Origin: Agromyces sp. Soil535
Lineage (GTDB): Bacteria > Actinomycetota > Actinomycetes > Actinomycetales > Microbacteriaceae
DNA length: 44,969 nt
Reading direction: 5' to 3'
NCBI RefSeq assembly: GCF_001428255.1
Contig: NZ_LMRW01000014.1
Span: 1-44,969 of the forward strand
Shown: positions 40,660-44,969 of the stretch, piece after piece
How positions within the stretch are numbered: position 1 is the stretch's first letter
Layout: each line of letters starts with the position of its first letter
Notes under the pieces: model-generated
Databases searched by the model: none
Told to the model about the DNA's origin: nothing
The model's input: the letters and a program-made list of their open reading frames with translations, nothing else
Made by a program: the position numbers and the translations under genes

Positions 40660-41094
40660 CTACGTGTGGATCTCGATTTCGGGACCACCACCTGCACCGC
40701 GACGGTTGATGACGTCGGCCAGCCGTTGCAGCCGAAGCCCGGGGAGTGCGGCGGTCCCACCGCCGAGCACGACCGCCAGGGCACCTCGGCGCTCCACTTC
40801 GTGGACGACGAGGGTTCCCTCCGGCGTGTCCTCGAGCTGCCAGGCGCACCACTCCGCGAGGCCAGGAACCTGCCATTCCATCTCCACGCGAGCAGGTTGC
40901 ACCGCGGTGTACGTGAAGACGCCGCGCAGCCCGCCGAGTACGGTCAACGGGTGTTCGTCGCCCACGACGGCTGCGCCGGCACCGCCGAGTGCGACGAACG
41001 CCGGATTCCACTCAGGCAAGGTCGTGGGGCTCAGCAGCACACTGCGGACCGCGGCCGCGGGCGCCGCGACGAGTCTCGACCCCGTGCTCCTCAT
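40660..41094 (-). CDS. SRPBCC/START-like domain protein
   Basis: 144 residues in the helix-grip fold pattern: MRSTGSRLVAAPAAAVRSVLLSPTTLPEWNPAFVAL (strand, helix, strand), then FTYTAVQPARVEMEWQVPG, LVVHEVERRGAL and a C-terminal helix LPGLRLQRLADVINRR. Such proteins bind hydrophobic ligands such as polyketides or lipids. The start overlaps the stop of the MarR gene (ATGA), making it the third gene of the MBL-MarR-SRPBCC operon. Role inferred only from fold and context. Confidence 0.75.
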   Translation of the reverse strand: MRSTGSRLVAAPAAAVRSVLLSPTTLPEWNPAFVALGGAGAAVVGDEHPLTVLGGLRGVFTYTAVQPARVEMEWQVPGLAEWCAWQLEDTPEGTLVVHEVERRGALAVVLGGGTAALPGLRLQRLADVINRRGAGGGPEIEIHT

Positions 41095-41561
41095 GGGATC
41101 GACCGTTCGACTCCCACGCGGTTCGCCAGCGCGTGGCCCGAGGGCTGGCCGTCCGAGAGTCGACGCAGCAGCTCGATCACCGAGCCCGCATCGACGCCCT
41201 CGAGTGCGGCGTCGATCCTCGAGTAGAGCGTCGCCTCGACCTCCCGGACCTGAGCCTCCACGGCGCGTCCTTCCGCGGTGAGACTGAGCTGGACCTGGCG
41301 TCGGTCATGCGGCGCGGGTACCCGTGCGACGAGTCCGGCGTCCACGAGGCGGTCGACGAGCCGGCTCGGATTCGTCCCGCTCTCGCAGACAAGCAGCTCG
41401 CCCACGCCGCTGAGTGTGAGCGGCCCGTCGTCGCCCAGGATGCGAAGCACCTCTGACGCCGAGGGCGTGAGTTCGAGTTCGCGGAGCGCGCGACTCAACC
41501 ACCGGTTCCCCTCGCGCTGTGCCGCCAGTACCGAATAGCGGATGAGCTCGGCCGGCCTCAC
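41091..41561 (-). CDS. MarR-family transcriptional regulator
   Basis: 156 residues. Winged helix DNA-binding core: ELTPSASEVLRILGDDGPLTLSGVGELLVCESGTNPSRLVDRLVDAGLVAR followed by the wing VPAPHDRRQVQLSLTAEGRAV (about 82-102), then a dimerisation helix. GTG 41561 overlaps the stop of the upstream lactonase-like gene (GTGA). It probably autoregulates the operon through the palindromes overlapping the promoter at 42453-42481. Ligand unknown. Confidence 0.88.
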   Translation of the reverse strand: MRPAELIRYSVLAAQREGNRWLSRALRELELTPSASEVLRILGDDGPLTLSGVGELLVCESGTNPSRLVDRLVDAGLVARVPAPHDRRQVQLSLTAEGRAVEAQVREVEATLYSRIDAALEGVDAGSVIELLRRLSDGQPSGHALANRVGVERSIP

Positions 41562-42424
41562 GAGACCACCGTCTGCCCCATGGCCGCTGACAGCGCCGCC
41601 GCAGCACCCGGGTCGTGGGCCGCGAGCACCGTCGAGCCCGGATTCCGCCGAGCGAACTCGTTCACCGCCCTGGTCGAGGCGAGGAGACGGCGTCGGTGAC
41701 CGACGCCCGGCAGCTTCTCGGCATCCAGGCGGAATCGATCGTAGGTGAGATCTCCGACGAAGAGGAGCGGTGGCATGCCGGCCTGCCGGGCGAGGAGCGA
41801 CATGGATCCCGGCGTGTGCCCAGGCGTGTGCACGAGCGTCAGGGTTCCGTCGCCGAAGAGGTCGTGGGCGGCCGTGAACGGCGCGAGCGCGGGGTCGTCG
41901 ACCGGGCTGGGTGAGATGAACTCCCACTCGAGTTCCGGAAGGTCGATGTGACGTGTGAGGAAGCCGTTCTCGGCCGCGAACCTCCGATGGATCTCGGACC
42001 AGTCGGCGGGGTGCACGATGATCTTCGCGTGCGCAAGCTCCGGCAATCCGCCGATGTGGTCCTGATGGAGGTGGGAGAGCACCACCACGCGCACGTCGGC
42101 GATGTCGCATCCCAGACGTTCCAGCCGGCGGGTCAGTGTCTCGTGCGGCGCGATCTCGAAGCGGGCGAGTCGCCGGTAGATGTGACCTGCGAAGCCGCTC
42201 GGAAAGTAGTCCGGCTCGGTGACCGACGCACGATCCTGCCCCGTGTCGAAGAGCACGAGGCCACGCTCATGCTCGATGACGTAGACGTTGATCGGGCGAG
42301 GCTGCGTCCAGCGACGGGACGTGTTCAGCCACCACATGAGCGGTGTGCCGTCCGATTCTGCGTGCTCTGGACGGATCATGACGGTTCCCGTGCTCACCAC
42401 GGACACGCGGCGTATCGAATTCAT
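41558..42424 (-). CDS. Metallo-beta-lactamase-fold hydrolase, N-acyl homoserine lactonase-like
   Basis: 288 residues. The dinuclear zinc site is intact: SHLHQDH at 117-123 (His118, His120, Asp122, His123), a later His in HTPGHTPGS, an Asp in FVGDLTYD and a final His in LAAHDPG. The arrangement with an N-terminal MIRPEHA...PLMWWL... segment is typical of the AttM/AiiA-type lactonase group. Likely opens a lactone ring, perhaps a quorum signal or a xenobiotic lactone. ATG 42424 is preferred, about 20 nt from the predicted transcription start; the upstream ATG lies upstream of the likely start. First gene of the operon with MarR and SRPBCC. Confidence 0.85.
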   Translation of the reverse strand: MNSIRRVSVVSTGTVMIRPEHAESDGTPLMWWLNTSRRWTQPRPINVYVIEHERGLVLFDTGQDRASVTEPDYFPSGFAGHIYRRLARFEIAPHETLTRRLERLGCDIADVRVVVLSHLHQDHIGGLPELAHAKIIVHPADWSEIHRRFAAENGFLTRHIDLPELEWEFISPSPVDDPALAPFTAAHDLFGDGTLTLVHTPGHTPGSMSLLARQAGMPPLLFVGDLTYDRFRLDAEKLPGVGHRRRLLASTRAVNEFARRNPGSTVLAAHDPGAAAALSAAMGQTVVS

Positions 42425-42452
42425 CGTTCTCGGCTCTCTTATGTGTTGAATC

Positions 42453-42481
42453 ATTTAATGACATGACATGTATATCACCAA
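42453..42481 (-). promoter_or_regulatory. Promoter with overlapping palindromes for the lactonase-MarR operon
   Basis: On the minus strand: TTGGTG -35 (42481-42476), 17-bp spacer, TTAAAT -10 (42458-42453). Two palindromes overlap: TCATTTAATGA (42451-42461, nearly perfect) over the -10 and ACATGACATGT (42461-42471, perfect with central A) in the spacer. A MarR-type dimer binding here would exclude RNA polymerase. The region is distinctly AT-rich against its surroundings. Confidence 0.7.
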
Positions 42482-42619
42482 GGGGTCGGAAGTCGCAACC
42501 GATCCGGCGTGCGTTGCTCGCAGGCGGTCCGTCGTTCGATGCCGCCTTCTGCTCGCACGAGCTGGGGGTCGCCAAGCCTGCTTGCCTTCGAGCGCGATCG
42601 AATCCGTAGCGTCAGGATC

Positions 42620-42928
42620 ATGACGACGACCAGCGACATCAGGATGTGGCGCATAACCGGCGCCAGCTCGGGCATTGGCCTGGCGCTGGCCGCCGCCGCG
42701 ATGCAGGCCGGAGAGCGGGTGGCCGGGACGGCGCGGCGAGTCGATCGGGTTCGACGCGCTCAGGGCTCGCTACGGGGATCGGCTGTTGGCGATCGAGCAC
42801 GACGTGAGGGACACGTCAGCATCCCTGCAGACGTACGCGGGACGATCGTGGCCGAGCTAGTGACGGACGCGTGGCCCGTGCAGGCTCCGAAGTATCTGCG
42901 GCGTGAGCTCGACGACGTCGGCTCTTAG
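42620..42928 (+). pseudogene. Short-chain dehydrogenase remnant
   Basis: ATG 42620 opens an SDR N-terminus with the cofactor motif TGASSGIGLALAAAAMQAGERVAGTARR. Around 42730-42755 the family continuation moves to another frame: FDALRARYGDRLLAIEHDVRDT. Only about 100 codons remain against the usual ~250, and no catalytic YxxxK segment is present. It is a decayed, frameshifted and truncated gene. The 140 bp beyond it hold nothing recognisable. Confidence 0.75.
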
Positions 42929-43066
42929 AGCAGCCCTGACTGGACGCGGGAGCTCGGGGGCAGTCGGCGCGAGCCAATTTTCCGGGATGACGAATACCGG
43001 AGGCGATTCATCCAGGCGCAGTCGACGCCCTGGCGCGGCGCTCAGCGCGCGTGAAGAACACGAATG

Positions 43067-43096
43067 GCCCCGACCGTCTTCGTGAAGGGTCGGGGC
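43067..43096 (-). terminator. Hairpin after alpha/beta hydrolase copy 2
   Basis: GCCCCGACC (43067-43075) pairs with GGTCGGGGC (43088-43096) around a 12-nt loop, 34 bp after the minus-strand stop at 43130. Likely intrinsic terminator. Confidence 0.6.
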
Positions 43097-43129
43097 TAGA
43101 CGCCTGAGGGAGAGACCCGTCCGCGATGC

Positions 43130-43948
43130 TTAACGGGACGTCGCGTGCTTCAGGGCCCAGTCGAGTGCGAAGTCTGCGATGGCCTCCCACTCCGGGATCG
43201 CAGGCAAGAAATGCGGTCCGTCGAACTCCACGATCTCAGTCACAGTGTTCGACTCGTAGTGCTTGACATTCGAATGGCCCACCTTCGGCGGAAAGAGAGG
43301 ATCCTGTTTCCCCGAGATGAACAGGAGCGGCGGCCGGGCGTCGTTGTGGTAGTCGACGTAGGTGTCGTCCTTCCCAGGGTGGATGTTCGCGAGCGCGCTG
43401 CCCCAGAAGATCATGCCGGAGGCGGGGATGTGGTACCGCTCGTACAGTGCCAGCGACTCCTCCTCGCTGAACGTGTTCGCGAACACGTAGTACCACTGCT
43501 CCGGGGTCAAGCCGACCGCTCGATGCCGGTTCGCAGGGTTCTTCAGGATGGGGAACGAGGCCTTGATCTGGGAGAGCGGGATGACCTTCACGCCCTCGGT
43601 CGGCGCCGAGTTGATCGCCACCCCCGCCGCGCCGAATTCATGGTCGAGCAGGATCTGGGTGAACGCCCCGCCGGCCGAATGGCCCATGATGATTGGCGGG
43701 CGGTCGAGTTTCCCGATCAGGTTCTCAAGCATGTCGATGATCTCTCGCACCTGGAGTTTCTCGATCGGTGTCGGATCTGCGCGGAGCGCCTCGACCTCAA
43801 CCTCGAAGCCTGGGTACGCGGGCGCCAATACCGTGTAGCCCTTGGCCTCGAAATGCGCCTTCCAGTGCTCCCAGCTGCGAGGCGTGACCCAAAAACCGTG
43901 GATCAGCACGATCGTGTCCGGAGCGGTGTCTGATGCCGAAGTCGCCAT
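43130..43948 (-). CDS. Alpha/beta hydrolase (copy 2)
   Basis: 272 residues, GAAGGAGG 6 nt before ATG 43948. Triad pattern: Ser91 in IMGHSAGGA, Asp216 in ISGKQDPLFP, His246 in FDGPHFLPA; oxyanion HG at 17-18 (LIHGFW). Paralog of the gene at 37107; both have the same lid with SFPILKNPAN / SAAPVLANPAN. A long insertion (about 160-205) with FWGSALANIHPGKDD is specific to it. Cytosolic; substrate unknown, possibly a lactone or ester. It is the last intact gene before the degraded stretch and attachment-site remnant. Confidence 0.88.
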   Translation of the reverse strand: MATSASDTAPDTIVLIHGFWVTPRSWEHWKAHFEAKGYTVLAPAYPGFEVEVEALRADPTPIEKLQVREIIDMLENLIGKLDRPPIIMGHSAGGAFTQILLDHEFGAAGVAINSAPTEGVKVIPLSQIKASFPILKNPANRHRAVGLTPEQWYYVFANTFSEEESLALYERYHIPASGMIFWGSALANIHPGKDDTYVDYHNDARPPLLFISGKQDPLFPPKVGHSNVKHYESNTVTEIVEFDGPHFLPAIPEWEAIADFALDWALKHATSR

Positions 43949-44087
43949 GACCGTCCTCCTTCGCTCCACCCTCCGGTCTACACCTCCTCCATGCCAGATG
44001 AAAGTAGCGATACCGCCGGCTGCGTGCTCGCGGAGTTCCGGATGCGCGTGAGACGTCCGCGACATGCGGCCTGGCACGGACCCCCGT

Positions 44088-44426
44088 CTACTGGCCGCGC
44101 GAAGATCTACGCTGAATGTCTTCCTCTCGCTTGACTGCGCGAAGGAGAGCGTCCTTCGTCGTCTTCTCGACGTTGAGGGCCTCAACAGTCCAAAGAGCCC
44201 ATTCAGCCCCCGCTCCGACGAAGAGCGCCCGTCCAACGGTCGCCGCCACTCAAGGATTGGCGAAGATGTGGCCTCTCTCGTGTGCGTCGATGCGATTGAC
44301 AACCAGTTCGACTAAGACGTTGCCCGCTTGGGCTGAAGCCGTTGTGATCTCCTGCGCAGATGCACGTGTACCCGCTGTTGCGATTGTCATAACAATCGCG
44401 TCCGATGACAGTGATCTCCGCCACAC
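44088..44426 (-). pseudogene. Unrecognised small gene interrupted by an in-frame TGA
   Basis: On the minus strand one frame stays protein-like from about 44426 (GTG) or 44390 (ATG) to a TAG at 44088-44090, broken by a single TGA at 44252-44250 that is directly followed by GTG. Part A ends SAQAGNVLVELVVNRIDAHE; part B is VAATVGRALFVGAGAEWALW, then NVEKTTKDALLRAVKREE. Either a nonsense mutation split one ~112-residue gene or two short coupled genes exist. Third positions are less GC-rich than in neighbours, hinting at foreign or decaying DNA. I do not recognise the family. Confidence 0.35.
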
Positions 44427-44642
44427 CGCAGCCTGTCTCGCGGTGTCAGCGGGGCGAACGTTAAGGCTGTCCAGCGCATGCTAAGGCACGCATCTGCAGC
44501 CATGACGCTCAACGTTCATGCCGACCTTTTCGACGACGATCTCGACGCCGTTGCTACCGCGCTCAATCACAGTGCAATCACACAAGGTGTGGGCAAGGCA
44601 AAGGGATCCACGTGAAGGTTCGTGGCCTCCCCGTGGAAGCCG

Positions 44643-44665
44643 AAAACCCCCGGCGAACCGGGGGT
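44643..44665 (-). terminator. tRNA-type terminator hairpin
   Basis: ACCCCCGG (44646-44653), CGAA loop, CCGGGGGT (44658-44665). Read on the minus strand it ends in a TTTT run (44646-44643), right after the tRNA-Phe 3' fragment, so it looks like the original terminator of that tRNA gene. Confidence 0.65.
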
Positions 44666-44672
44666 CTTCGAT

Positions 44673-44717
44673 GTGGCTCCGACCGGCATCGATCCGGTGA
44701 CCTTTCGATTTTCAGTC
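44673..44717 (-). other. 3' half of a tRNA-Phe gene (attachment-site remnant)
   Basis: Read on the minus strand, 45 bases run from the anticodon loop (GACTGAAAATC, anticodon GAA) through the AAGGTC variable loop, a T-arm with perfect ACCGG/CCGGT stem, and the acceptor 3' strand CGGAGCC followed by AC. The 5' half, including the D arm and acceptor partner, is missing: bases beyond 44717 do not pair. The anticodon-stem 3' strand TCGAA has no partner. This is the form left when an integrase inserts an element into a tRNA gene and the 3' half is duplicated at the far end. Confidence 0.65.
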
Positions 44718-44822
44718 CGCGTGGATGCCGCGGAATCTCGGGGGTCGGGATCGCGTGCCCAATCAATACGCGCCAAGCAGGCCTTTCGTGATCACCGTGC
44801 GACCGGATCGTGGCGGCGCGGT

Positions 44823-44841
44823 TGTGGGCAGAATGTGGGCA
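44823..44841 (+). repeat. Paired TGTGGGCA direct repeats near the att remnant
   Basis: TGTGGGCA at 44823-44830 and again at 44834-44841, 11 bp apart, about 105 bp inside the proposed element. Short tandem sites at one helical turn resemble arm-type binding sites of tyrosine integrases. Speculative. Confidence 0.35.
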
Positions 44842-44872
44842 CGCCTTGGCGCCCCGCTGGATTTCGCTATTG

Positions 44873-44950
44873 TGATGTATCGGGACATGCCTGACGGTTC
44901 TGCATCAGGACATCTCTGACAGTTGATGTATCAGGACATCCCTGACGGTT
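44873..44950 (+). repeat. Three ~26-bp direct repeats, probable IS end
   Basis: Units at 44873-44899, 44900-44924 and 44924-44950 share the pattern TGATGTATCAGGACATCYC followed by TGACGGTT (unit 2 is CTGCATCAGGACATC...). Tandem repeats of this kind at the edge of actinobacterial IS481/IS3-like elements act as transposase-binding sites. The window ends 19 bp further, so the transposase gene itself is not seen. Type assignment is from memory of similar ends. Confidence 0.5.
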
Positions 44951-44969
44951 AGAGGGTTTGGCGGGCTCG

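Noticed and set aside
44116..44484. Plus-strand frame with a faint PIN-toxin-like end
   Set aside because: Similarity is limited to a few residues, there is no antitoxin partner, and the minus-strand frame in the same place looks more protein-like.

Overview
The window is GC-rich DNA from an actinobacterium, most probably a Microbacteriaceae member (Microbacterium/Agromyces type). The reasons are the strong G/C third-position codon use, frequent GTG starts, ATGA/GTGA translational coupling, a MobA-DUF6457 fusion, and very frequent Ala-Ser GCA-TCC and Asp-Ala GAT-GCC codon pairs. No replication origin, rRNA, intact tRNA or CRISPR array was seen.

Positions 1-6.5 kb hold a secreted beta-helix-like protein (minus strand) divergent from an RbsBAC-type ABC importer (binding lipoprotein, double ATPase, permease). 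Positions 6.6-23.3 kb are a large catabolic region: an ABM-fold monooxygenase, a FAH-family hydrolase, a succinate-semialdehyde-type dehydrogenase, a CotH lipoprotein and a LysR regulator; then a SnoaL-like protein, a TetR regulator and a flavoprotein hydroxylase (minus strand); then a tightly coupled run of FAH hydrolase, cyclase-family metallohydrolase, second flavoprotein hydroxylase, ACMSD-type amidohydrolase, third FAH hydrolase and MFS transporter; then a second LysR regulator divergent from a type I extradiol dioxygenase. Read together this is an uptake plus hydroxylation, meta-cleavage, C-C hydrolysis and semialdehyde oxidation pathway for a hydroxylated aromatic compound. The substrate cannot be read from the sequence; a polyphenol or flavonoid-like compound is a guess.

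The most interesting signal is a shared 13-bp operator-like element, GATR-N3-RRCATC (best form CTGATA-N3-GGCATCAG). It occurs in the intergenic regions before the importer, the ABM gene, the SnoaL gene, both sides of the 14.3/14.5 kb divergent promoter and the extradiol dioxygenase. I propose it is the binding site of one or both LysR proteins and ties the dispersed units into one regulon.

Positions 23.4-31.5 kb hold a siderophore-interacting flavoprotein, an unusual FAD monooxygenase-like protein, and a molybdenum module (FdhF/YdeP-like oxidoreductase, FdhD, MobA-DUF6457, MoeA), then a DUF4232-like lipoprotein. Positions 31.7-37 kb contain a 3-hydroxybenzoate 4-monooxygenase-like flavoprotein behind strong palindromes, a PspA operon, a frameshifted DUF5655-type gene and an exported intradiol dioxygenase-like lipoprotein. 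Positions 37-44 kb carry two paralogous alpha/beta hydrolases, a small helical protein, an OafA-type acyltransferase with an SGNH domain, a lactonase-like MBL / MarR / SRPBCC operon with a clear palindrome-covered promoter, and an SDR remnant.

The right end looks like the edge of an integrated element: a 45-bp copy of the 3' half of a tRNA-Phe gene with its terminator (attachment-site remnant), paired 8-bp direct repeats, and three ~26-bp direct repeats resembling a transposase-binding IS end.
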